DNA of 64,000 nucleotides from Antedon mediterranea (Eukaryota; Echinodermata; Crinoidea; Comatulida; Antedonidae). Of this stretch, positions 38,341 to 49,427 are shown in pieces; positions within the stretch are counted from its first letter, which is position 1, and every line of letters begins with the position of its first letter. Location of the stretch: assembly GCF_964355755.1 (NCBI RefSeq), contig NC_092675.1:28048912-28112911 (forward strand). Reading direction: 5' to 3'. Under the pieces are notes generated by a model, which did not search any database, was not told the origin of the DNA, and saw only the letters and a list, made by a program, of their open reading frames with translations. Both the position numbers and the translations under genes were made by a program.

Positions 38341-39017
38341 AAAGACGTGCTTTTGGAATCAAAACAAAATCCAATATGTATGATTATTGACACTTGTAAA
38401 TGAATAAATAATTATTTTATAATTTTAGGATGTAAAAGGCTATGATCTTGTTACGCATGTTTCTTGAAGACATTATAAAACGACGCTACAAATAGAATCA
38501 TTGAGCTGTAGATCAGAAAAATCAATAAAACGATTATGACAGTAAAGGTGAAAGACAGTAAAACCTATCACACTATAACATGGTTTGTATTTCGTTATAC
38601 ATGTTATCATTGATTGATATCAGCTTTTTATAGGATAGTCATAATTACTACGCATGTCCCCAATTCCGCTGTTGTATGCCCTCAATTACAAAGACCCCGG
38701 GGAAAATGTTGAAGTCATCGTCGGCTACATAGGTACTGCATGCACATGATTTGATGCTTATAGTGTCCCAGAGGTCATATTTTGTTTTATATGTAACAAT
38801 CGGCTCGTGTTGCGTTCATTAAAATGAACATGGTTCATACCAGGTACCGATTTGTTCTTGGAGATCAGTCAACCCCCCGTTGGAACATGGTTCATTTTAC
38901 TACTTGTTATCTTTCCTTCCTAATCATGATGATTTAACAATATCATATTAATTCAGTGTAATAAAAATACTTCATTATATAAACGTTTGTTAATGAATCA
39001 AATCCAGTTTGATACTA
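38341..39017. other. Gene-free stretch, nothing recognised
   Basis: No supported exon or repeat. Confidence 0.45.
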
Positions 39018-39173
39018 AAGCTCTGTCTACATTATCAAACTAGTTTGACAATAAAAGTGTGATGTGCCCAAATATGGCAGTGATATGCTTAAATATGGTA
39101 GTGATATGACATCATTATATGAGCCCATCACATTTTTTATCACATAAAGTTTGATACTGTGTTTACAGAGCTT
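39018..39173. mobile_element. Foldback MITE copy 5
   Basis: AAGCTCTGTCTACATTATC at the left and TTTACAGAGCTT at the right, with one exact CArG sequence (CCAAATATGG) in the left arm; the right arm is eroded. Confidence 0.85.
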
Positions 39174-40469
39174 AACATAAAACGCTGGGAATTATTGGAT
39201 AAGGGTTGATCAAATGTGACATAAAATTTTAAATCCTGGTAATTATAATCAGATTGTATTCTCCTTCTCAATCTTGCCCTAAACATTTAATAGTGTAGAA
39301 TTAAAAATAGCCTTGGTTAGTTTTAATTGTTTTTTTAATTTTAAATAATTTGATAATACATAGAAATTAAAATAGCTTTCCATTCTCTTCACAGATTGAC
39401 TGTTTATGCATGAATATCTATAATTTCTTAATAACCAACATCTGAATTAGTTGTTGGTGAAAACTAGTATTTTTCATTGTTTTTTACACATAAAATCAAA
39501 TTACTAAAAACTAAATTTATCGAGAGTCAACCTGTGGTTTCAGACTTTTAGGAAGTAGCGTTTAAATCTCTTAAGTTAAACGAATTAATTAATTTGAGTT
39601 GTTTTCGCCGACTTGTTAAATTACGTTATTAACCATGATCACCTTTGTCAATAATAGAGGTTAAATGGAACCACTGTCCTAGTTCAATGCCCTAGAAAAA
39701 AAACAAAGTCATTTGATCAAATAAAAAAATACTAAAATACATTTATTTATTTTTCATTTTGCATCTTAATGCTATTGATTCCTTTATTTCATTACCATAC
39801 TTTTTTTATTCAATTTTGAGCAATTTTTTTTTGTGCTGATAATTTAAAGTTCATTTAAAAATGTAAGCACATTGTTGTCTATGGTGTAAATTTAGTGCCC
39901 AACACATTAGTGGAAAACACTACTGTATAAATGGTGAAAATGATTTTATTTATTTTTGTTTTTATTTTTACTGCCATTTGGACAACTGATAAATTATATA
40001 GTTGATTTTAATTATATAAATTTTAACCTAGTAAATGCCCTCTTCAACCTGCTTGTTGACATTATTCCACATATTGTGACAAATGATGAAACCTCATCTC
40101 TGTCAGCAAAAACTGATTTGGATGACATCCAAACATGTAGGGAGGTGATTTCTTGGTCGAATAATTTTCCGCAGTTGTCGCCCAGCTGGTTTTGATGAGT
40201 GTTCGCACACAGTGACACGCTGCTTACCAGATAAACTGCTTTTGCTGATTATATTTGAAAATGCTTACAAGCTTTTGGTTGTATATTATTTCTGAGATAC
40301 TCCCAAGTTTCATATCCCTCCCTTGACTCCCCTGTAGCGGCAAAAAGACCTTGATTTGGTGATGTAAGTTTATTCAGGTGACAGACTGCTCTACCTAAAC
40401 TGTTTTTGACGCGTCTTCTCAAAGCTATGCTTTAGTGAGAGCTAAATGATATACAGTAATAATTTAAAA
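39174..40469. other. Gene-free stretch with an unassigned open region
   Basis: Around 40020-40200 both strands are open for about 60 codons with a more even composition. Neither peptide resembles a known family and no splice-bounded exon stands out. It may be a decayed gene or transposon fragment. Confidence 0.3.
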
Positions 40470-40690
40470 GATATAGGACTAGAATGTGATGAACATTGGT
40501 TCGAGACATGTCTGTGCCACCATATTGCCACGTCTTAGGCAAGGTTCCTTTCTCTTTTTGTCGTCCTTCGTATTGGGTGTAAAGATGTTGGTCCCATGTA
40601 CATACAATACAAAGCACAATAAAAAGAACTTGTTACACTATTCAAAAAGAATAGGGGATCATCTCCTGTTGTGCTGATCATAGTTGGAGC
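40470..40690 (+). mobile_element. SINE copy, same family as 37826-38340
   Basis: B box TTGGTTCGAGACATGTC, body GGGTGTAAAGATGTTGGTCC and tail CTATTCAAAAAGAATAGGGG match the family. The A-box end is eroded. Confidence 0.65.
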
Positions 40691-41939
40691 GGCAGTATAG
40701 ATAACTTAATCCAAATTAATATTCAAATTTACCACAGATTAATATTGTATCTCTATTTTCATGTAACTATTAATTACTGATGTTATTTTGGAGTTTGTAA
40801 TCTTTTTTCCAATTTTCTACAGTTATTTTGAATGTTCACAAGTACACACATTTAATAAATCACTCACCATGTAAATGTGATTTTTTTAAAACTTTTTTTT
40901 AATAGTTTTGTTATTGCCTTTCATACTAAACTTTACAATCTTCATCAACCTACATAAGAATCATATGACATAATTCTCAACCTACACTTAAAACTAGTTC
41001 AAAATACAAGTTATTTGTGGTTTGCGAGAATTAACTAGGTTATCCTGACACAGTATGGATAATGTAATTCAATTCAATAATGAAGCTATTGCATCCAGCA
41101 TATCTCCCACATTTGAGCTGGGTCATGTGTCCCCATATTAAAATTATTTGCTGTTGATATTTTGCATTTAAACATGTCTTGTTTTTACAGAGAAATAACA
41201 GTTTTGGATTATGAGGCTGGGAAATAACATCTATTGTAAGATTTGTACGTTTTTTTCTTTTTATTTGGTTTCCCTTCATCAAACCTTCATTAAGTTCTGT
41301 CTGTAACATATTATTTTTTTTGTTTACACCTGAAAGTATCCTTGCCATTCGATTGGTTAAATACACATCACATGCCATTCGGTAGTTCTGCCTAATGTAA
41401 AAGTGATAATTATCGTGAAAATTCCATGTGAAGCTTTTTTACAATTAGAAACGAATTTAGGGAAAAAGACTTGAAAGATTAAATGTCCTATTTAACCTGG
41501 CTCCACCTCATTAAATAAATAGTCAACTTATGAAATATTTTTACTATTCAACTCATAAAAATTCATTATTTTTACTTTCACATGATGTAATTTTTAGTAA
41601 CATGTAATAATTTAATATTTCAGGATCACGTTTGACTCAATGTTTTTAGATTTGAGAAATTGAATTTCATGTCTACATTTTGCTGTCTGGTTTAGTGAAC
41701 CCAAAAATTGATGGTAAGTTTTCATAATGTCCGCTCAAATTCCATAAATCCCTCTGGTAAATTCCGCCCTATAGTAATGTCCCAAATGAAATTTACCTAT
41801 TCTGTTAAATTACGTCAGCAATTTCGGGCAATATCCATTGCACACCTGGTAAAAATATCTGCCAATTTACCTGCTGAACTCTAGTAACGCTGCAGGGGGT
41901 GAATTTGCAGCTTTTCCCGTCACCTATATTAAAAGTATA
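40691..41939. other. Gene-free stretch, nothing recognised
   Basis: A+T-rich. The 112-codon open frame on the minus strand at 41378-41040 has no recognisable domain and no flanking splice pattern. Confidence 0.4.
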
Positions 41940-42720
41940 CTAAGTTCAACTCTTTCATTAATTTATTCGTGACCACTTGGGAATACAGGTGAGTTCATCT
42001 ATTGTTATTAATTTATTCATAGACACCTGGGATTACAAAGTTATAATTTTTTTTATTAATTTATTCATATTGACCTTTTGTCTAGGTGAGTTGCAAATTT
42101 TTTAATCAATTTTTTTATCAGGCATTTTTTAACACCGATGATTTGCATATTTATATTAATTTATTGTAAGTCACCTGTGAAATTCCATCATTTTTCATAA
42201 CTTTTTATTTGTAACTTTATTGTTATCATCAGTGGTAAATTAATTATCTGGGGTTTTTCCCAATTTAATTGATATTGTTTAGTCTGTATAAAAAATACTG
42301 TCTGAACTCAACTCATGAAGATTGGGAACATCTATGTAACTGGGTCTATAGTATTAATTTCCTAAATAATAACTTAGAAGAAAAAAGAACTGTTTACTCT
42401 TCTGAACTTTTTTCTTACTGACCGTGCCCCCCCCCCCCCCCCCCCTTCAAGACAAGTATACGCTTATTATTTTGTACGATTATTATTTTAATAATTTTTT
42501 TATTTGTAACTGTTGTTATATTATCAGTCTTAACTTTACTTAGAGTTTTCCACAATTTAATTGACATTGTTTAATCTGTGAATAACTTAACTGTCTTAAT
42601 TTATATTGTTTATTCTGTAAAAAATACTGTCTAAAAATGGAAGATAAATCATGAAGATTGGAAACATCTATAGTATTAATTTCCTAAATAACCTGGAAGA
42701 ACAGTTTTTTTCATCTTTGG
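41940..42720. repeat. Degenerate tandem repeats with a poly(C) run
   Basis: At 41950-42180 units containing ATTAATTTATTC and CACCTGGGATTACA or GTGAGTTGCA recur about every 60-70 bases. At 42200-42375 and 42500-42710 a longer segment is duplicated (CAATTTAATTGAYATTGTTT, AAAAAATACTGTCT, GTATTAATTTCCTAAATAA). A 19-base poly(C) run (42427-42445) separates the two halves. Confidence 0.65.
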
Positions 42721-42770
42721 CACTTCTTCCTTTAATACTGACAATACCACACCCTTATCCCCTGGTTCTT

Positions 42771-42899
42771 AAGCTCTGTCTGCACTATCAAACAAAAAAA
42801 CGTGATGTGCCCATATATGGACATGATGATGTCATATCACTATCATATTTGGGCACATTTTTTTTTTATCAAACTAGCTTGATAGTGTAGACAGAGCTT
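42771..42899. mobile_element. Foldback MITE copy 6
   Basis: AAGCTCTGTCTGCACTATC at the left, GTGTAGACAGAGCTT at the right, with one exact CArG sequence (CCATATATGG). Confidence 0.85.
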
Positions 42900-42915
42900 T
42901 AGAGTATGTTGATTT

Positions 42916-42992
42916 CAAGATCATATTGGGATTTGAACTTATTACCTACAGTCTTGATAATATACCATTTTAGCTAAACTAGTGAGCCCAAG
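42916..42992 (-). mobile_element. tRNA-like SINE fragment
   Basis: On the minus strand GGGCTCACTAGTTTAGCTAA (A-box side) and AAGTTCAAATCCCAATA (B box) lie at tRNA spacing. The arms pair poorly and no body can be traced. Confidence 0.4.
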
Positions 42993-43788
42993 ATTGTCTT
43001 TCACCTGTACTCACTTGTTAAAAGCAGGTGATGGTAACTAATTTATTCGTACCTTACCTTTTCAGGTGAGTTGCAGTTTTTTGTTTGTTGATCCCCAGTC
43101 TCATGGGAGAGCTTGTACATTTCTCTCGTCATTGTTGACTGCTTGTAAACCTAATTTGTTAAAACTTGATATGCTTTGTTTTGCCAGACAGCTACCTTTG
43201 TTACCTGTCTAGATATTCAATTTGTTGGTAATACATTTGTTACTTATTTTTGTCTTTGAAATATTTTTTATTTGTCAGAAAAGTATGACATACTTTACGG
43301 GCTGGCATTTTCCATCTTTTTTCTTAAGTCGAAATAGTTTTAATTTCTTCATACTGAGGCTTTATTTTTCAAAATTAATTCAAGTTATTGTCAGAAAATG
43401 GAATTCATCATCTAAAAGTTAAACAAGAACAAATTTGAATTTGAACTTAAGCAAATTTATTGAATTGAAAACAAAATTATGATAGCTTTTTTGGCTAAGC
43501 ATGTTTGATATTAAATCTAACCCATGGTTTTCAAAAAAAGAATTTAATGACAGTGTAAAGTTGACACAACATAGAGTAATATCTAGGTCTACTGGACTAT
43601 CTGAAGTTTAGTTATGAAGCGCATGCTTAGTTAATCATATTTTTATGGCCAGGAATATGTTGAATTTGAACATAAGATAAAAGGATCACAATAAAACATA
43701 TAAATACAGAATGAAACAATTATAAAGAAACACAAAAAAATAAGTTTACTCTTACATAATTATTCTAAATTAACAGTATAAGCTATAA
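42993..43788. other. Gene-free stretch, nothing recognised
   Basis: A+T-rich, no supported feature. Confidence 0.4.
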
Positions 43789-44028
43789 GCAATAAGCTAT
43801 TATTTCAGCAACACTACCAATATAAAATTTCAAGGAAGACCGAGAACCACCCTACCAATAACTCTCAGCAACGACCTACTCACCCTTTATAAGCATAACA
43901 CAGACATTAAGTATCCCGGACAATTGAAAACCAAGAAAGACATGAAACAACTTAAAGAACTAGCCACTGAAAGATCAGACTGGAAGAAACTGGTAAAAGA
44001 GATTTACGAAGCAGCGGAAAGGCAGTAA
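43789..44028 (+). pseudogene. C-terminal end of a non-LTR retrotransposon protein
   Basis: An open frame without a start codon runs about 80 codons to TAA at 44026-44028. The last 70 residues include FQGRPRTTLPITLSNDLL, LKTKKDMKQLKELAT and SDWKKLVKEIYEAAERQ. This Gly-Arg-Pro then Trp-Lys-Lys pattern is the usual C-terminus of RTE-like or related LINE ORF2 proteins, downstream of the reverse transcriptase. An AAT-type microsatellite follows directly, as at the 3' ends of such elements. The upstream part is missing, so it is a 5'-truncated copy; the retained frame is intact, which suggests a fairly recent insertion. Confidence 0.7.
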
Positions 44029-45205
44029 TAATAATATAATAATAACAGTATAATTTGGACACATCTTAGTTAAAAACAATACTTTGGGGGTTTTTTCCTG
44101 TTTCTTTCACATTTTTTTTATTATCTATTTTGGATTCTTTTGATACAATAGGCCTGATTTGGATAATAAAAATATTAACATAAAATATAATAAAATAAAT
44201 AATCAATAATCATAAAATATTAACTCATTTAAAAATTTTGCCTTTTTGTGTGTTTTCACTCTTTTATAACAGCATATTGTTCATATTAATCTAAATGTAA
44301 TCTGCTAATTAGGAACCAGGGGGACTGAATGACCCAAAATAATACAGCATCTGACATTCCTTTTAAAAAAGGTATGATAATGCAAATTTGAACATATGGA
44401 ATTAAGACTGCGTCAACTTATTACAGTGCTATTAACATTATGTGTAGGCTGGCATATTTCCTAAGATAAGAAAACAAAATCTCCACGATGTAGGCTTCAT
44501 ATGGATTTTGAATTTGGTATGCTGCCAAGTTCCGCAGGGGGTTGACTGCAATATGCAGGGGGAGAAGTTTGTTTTTCCTGGATAGGTTGCATTGCAATAT
44601 GATTTGGTAGGCCTACAGATGGAATTCAACATTGTGTGTGTGCATGTTACTTACTTTAACAGTATAACTCTGTGTAATGTATCTATACATAAAGTTATTT
44701 TTGTACAGTGTTTTTACCAGGGATGGCAAAAGCTTGCAACAACTGGTCTCCCTTGGGGGACTGGGTGCTAAAAATGTTTGAATACACCTGGAGACTCGTG
44801 CTTTAAATTGATACAGATATGAAGATGATTCAGTGTGTTTTCTCAACATGTTCAATATAAAGTGTAAAATGTAATATAAATATCGCTGCAAAAAAACAAA
44901 ACAAATAGATTTCTTAAAGGTTGTACGAATATTCCAAATCTGAAAGAAGTCTTTCTATATATTAGTATTAATCACTATTATAAAACATAATGTTGAATCT
45001 ATGCTCACATCCTACAAAATTATGCTTGTATTCTATTCATGTGCAAGGGTAAGACTGAATCACAATCAGAGAGTTTAATATTCTAGATAACAATTTGACT
45101 TAATGTTCATGCAAAATTGTTGGAAAACATGACATGCCATACTTACTGGAGCTGAACTCGTTTAAAAACTAAACATTTATTGATGGCGCTTGTAAACTGA
45201 TCCTA
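44029..45205. other. Gene-free stretch, nothing recognised
   Basis: A+T-rich after the microsatellite tail of the LINE fragment; no supported exon. Confidence 0.4.
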
Positions 45206-45355
45206 AAGCCCTGTCTATAACTTTATGTGACAAACAAATGTGATGTACCCATATATGGACATAATGATGTTATATCACTACCATATGTGATTATATCACT
45301 ACCATTTTTGGGCAAGCCACACTTGTTTGGTCAAACTAGTTTAATAGTGTAGACA
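45206..45355. mobile_element. Foldback MITE copy 7
   Basis: Left end AAGCCCTGTCTATAAC; the right end has TAGTGTAGACA but lacks the final GAGCTT. Two exact CArG sequences (CCATATATGG and CCATTTTTGG). Confidence 0.8.
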
Positions 45356-47601
45356 ATGTGAAAAGAAACAATTGCTCCTAGAGGCAGTCTAAGAGTACCA
45401 GATTAATGTACAATAACAATACAAGAGTTATACATCAATGAAGTGGCGTGCTCATCAACACAGAAACTGCAATTGTCGAAAAAAAATATATTTTTGTATA
45501 AATGATTAAAACTATGCTTTGTATCTTACCTTATATCAAACAGTGCCCTCAATGTTGGGTTTAGAACTTGAGAGTCTAAAGAAGATTCTATGAAAGAATT
45601 GTTTTGGAGAAAACGTGAAGATAAAAAGATATATATTAGAATGTGATAAATAAAATAATGAGTCAATGTGTACAAAAATTAAGTTTATTCTCTCAGGGGT
45701 AGGGATTGCATTTTCAGTGATGGGGCGTCCTGTATTTAATCTGATTAGTATGAAGGTCAAAAAAGTAATGACAATTAGAAAAAAATTATCTGGTCATATG
45801 ACCCCATGTATTGGATGATCTTGTAAAAAATACACATATGCCAATCATTCTGTGACCTAGTTAATACAATGGGTTGCTTGCTGAACTAACATGAAAAACG
45901 ATGATCGAGTATCTCGATACACAGTCGTTGTGTTCTGCATGTCACGTGCCTCACATACCGAGCTGTTTACGATAATCCCTGAAACGTTGTCAATTGCCCA
46001 TGTAACGGATTATCGGCGCTAATTTTGTGCTGACAGTGTTTTGAGATTGTTTAGCGCTATCCACCTGCCCCGAGCCTTCCTATAAACTTGTTCTTATCTG
46101 TGAATCAGTCAGGTTTTTTTTTTCACGCTTCGACAAGTGGAACATGCTTTATTTCCTGTATCACACATTTGATCTAGTTTTATATTATCTCAAATTTAAA
46201 ATGTTTAAACTTTGGTTGTTGTTAACCACTACGCTTCCTTCAAAGTGTGTATGTAGTTTGTTGCTTTGGAAAGAAATAGTCCATTTAATTAACGATTAAA
46301 TTGACCTAACTTTGAGTCCGACATTGTATAATAGAATACGCTTTTTCTCACTCAACCTCCTGTGAGTTTTGTCCCGAACAATTTGGCTATTACTTTATTT
46401 TATGCATGTGTTTTTTTGGTCTTGTTTAAAAAAATAGTATGGTATGTGTGCATAGTATGTATAATACACTAGTTACATTTTAGATAGTCAAACAATTATT
46501 TCAACTTTTTAACTTTGAATATATATACCCAACTAACTTCTACTTCTGATTGGTCAGATGTTTGCCCTACTGTGATGTGTACTCCATACTAAGTACCATA
46601 TGAGAATACAGTGGTGTAGCCACAATAAATAAAGTGGTGCGGTTTTTCGCAATTTCTGTTCAAGCTACTGGGTTGTCAAAGGCCTGTGTGAAAAAGTGGT
46701 CAGGTTGGAACTTTGCCAACTGTACTGGTGGCTACGGCCCTGGAATACTTGCGAAAATCAGTAAATTTTGGGTGATTCTCGATAGCTACTTTGTAGTAAT
46801 ATACAATTACTTCTTGTTTGCTACTACTGTACTAGCATTTTAAAGTTACATTGTTTGTTTACTTTTTTGCCATGTTTCACTTTCTCTTTTTTCAAAAGAC
46901 CCCCAATAAAATGACAATAATTGTACTTACCTTATTATATATAATTGTGATGCTTTTCTTCCTTATATCTATATTTTTTAATTTATACTAACAAATATCT
47001 TTTTTATTAATATAATAATAATAATATATCAAAAATTTATTAAATAATATTCATCGCATAATATGCAATCTACGATAATTTAATTATTTGATATAACAAA
47101 TTTATTAAATACATAACATCATTGGAATAAAAAGAACAAATCACATATCTACACATAATCATAACATCGTATACTCTATCTCTAACAATTTATTCAATCT
47201 TCTATCGACTAAAGCCGAAGTATAGTCGTTATCTCGGGACCGTTCTATGGCCACCACCAGGTAGGCTTACTTCATTAAGGCTTCTATGAATGGATGTACT
47301 GGTTGGGAGCAGGAACGCTAGTAGACCAAACCCAGTACCGTTTTGATTACGATCAATCGGGAAATTACCTCATGACGTTGAAACTAATAAAGTTCAGGAA
47401 CAAATGAAAGAGAAACATAAAAGACTAAAAACTTTCTTTTACATTTTGACATAATTTTTCTTGAACTTCTTACATTTTAACACGAAAATAGATTTCCTCA
47501 TTAGCAAGATTATATATCATTTTGTGTTCCTAAATTTCTATTGTATTAGTATGTTGGAATATGATTATTTGAAGGAAACTTTTGTTACAATGAAATAGTA
47601 T
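45356..47601. other. Gene-free stretch with balanced-composition blocks
   Basis: Blocks at about 45895-46110 and 47180-47400 contrast with the A+T-rich surroundings. The first contains TAATCC (45973-45978) and GGATTA (46007-46012), two oppositely oriented Otx/Pitx-type homeodomain sites, and CAATTG. They may be regulatory elements; no exon is seen. Confidence 0.4.
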
Positions 47602-47762
47602 ACAAATAATGAATGTTTATGAGTGCAATGGTACAAATAATGGCACGAGGTGAATGATGAAAGGTTATATCAACGAGGCAAAGCCGAGTTGATATAACCT
47701 TTCATCATTCACCAAGTGCCATTATTTGTACCATTACACGAATACAAAACATTCATTATTTG
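47602..47762. repeat. Long inverted repeat, ~73-base arms
   Basis: The left arm starts ACAAATAATGAATG, runs through GGTACAAATAATGGCACG and ends GGTTATATCAAC. The right arm repeats it in inverse order, from GTTGATATAACC to CATTCATTATTTGT, with few mismatches. The loop is GAGGCAAAGCCGA, itself largely self-complementary. Transcribed, it would form a long near-perfect double strand. It looks like a foldback transposon or MITE. Confidence 0.85.
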
Positions 47763-49427
47763 TTTTATATAACATCTAAATAACAAACAAAAATGTTTCA
47801 AAAAGTACTATTTAACGATCGTTGAATAGTGCGTACTATTGCACGCCATGTGACCCACATTCGTCCAATCAAATGACAGGAATTTATATAGGTGTTATAT
47901 AAACATAATTATATAGCACACATTAAAAATTATGCATTCTAGTACAAATTAAAAATGGTTAAAACAATTATTTTGATAGTATAATGAATTTCCTCCTGTT
48001 TAAATTTTACTTTATACAAAAATTGTAATTCTTTGACTGTACAAATTTCACTAAAACTTGTTACAGAAATCCTGAATACATACATTCCTACATACATACA
48101 AAATTTAATTCAAACATGTTTTTAAACATTCATTTCAAGGAAATTTGATGTTATATCCACAAAACAATATTTTAAACAATATATTTGTAGAAATTTGATT
48201 ACAATTTATTTTGAAATGTCATGAATTATTATAAATTAAAGAACAGACAATTAAATTCATTTCTTAAGTTTACCGTAGTGTGTTTTACGCTGAACAAAGA
48301 GCAATCATTTAGTACATCTGTGGTTTTCTATATTTCAATTTCTGTTCTCCATTGATAAAAAATATTAATGTCAATCTTTGAAGACAGTTGAACAGAATTA
48401 ATAATTTCATTACAACTTTGCAGTCTGCAGTCATCATCTAATAACTCGATAAATTTTCATCATGACTTCATGCAATTTTTTCCAAAATCATAGTCATAGT
48501 TTTTTTCTATTTTTATGTCATGTTTAATTGTTCAAAAACTAATTTTCTACTTATTTTTACATTTTTCTTAGCAAATGTTCAATACTGTTAGTACATCTAC
48601 TTTAACTTTCAAAGTAAGAAAAGTTATAGCTTAAAATAACAGGCTCCTGGGTTCAAGTCCTGCCTGATTCAAGAATTTCCATATACTCATCTAAAACAAA
48701 GATTCAAAAAAATATAGTATTAATAAATTAAACAAAGTGACTTCTGGAAATATAGTCTTCAGGAATTAATTTCCAAGTCATCTTTCAATAAACTTTTATT
48801 TTGCTGGCGGCAGTTTTGCGATTGTGGCAAGGAAATTGGCATTAGATATGTTGGTCTGTGATTAGTTCTTGCCTCTACTTATCAAAAACAACCTGAGGGA
48901 GAGTTGAGTGGAGGAACTTATTATGACCTTTGACATTTTGGTCACGTTTTCTCCTAAATATGATCCAGTAAATCCTGTATGTAATCTTGAGATTGAGCTC
49001 ATTTTCAGACATCAGTAATAAGGTTGGATGACAGTGTAGTCTTCTCTGCTGTCACAGATTGTTATGTCTTACTTTATCGATAAATTATCATAGGTTAAAA
49101 CCCCACCTAGTGGCTGTACGTTGATGTTGGTGCCTTCTATCCAGGCCCCACCATCAATTCAATGTGACAAAATAGAATGTTGCCTTGTTTCTGTTTTTTA
49201 GTTTTTTTTAATGTTGTTAAACTACATATTTCTGATCAGTAGTTTTTATACTAGAGTCTGGTTTACCAAACATGGTTCATCAACTTGCTTAAAAAGTTTT
49301 CAAATATGTGTAAATTTCTTTTCCTTCAATCTTAGATGACAAAGTCAAATTCTTAAGATGAAAATAACTATTTAATAAATGATGAATAAATCCAAAGTTT
49401 TCACTTTTTCTTCAAAAGATTGATAAA
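47763..49427. other. Gene-free stretch with a nuclear-receptor-like site
   Basis: TGACCTTTGACATTTTGGTCA at 48924-48944 combines a DR1-like direct repeat with an inverted half-site. A tRNA B-box-like string (GGGTTCAAGTCCTGCC) near 48651 may be SINE debris. No exon recognised. Confidence 0.4.

Noticed and set aside
41040-41378. 112-codon open frame on the minus strand
   Set aside because: No recognisable domain and no exon structure; similar frames are expected by chance in 64 kb.
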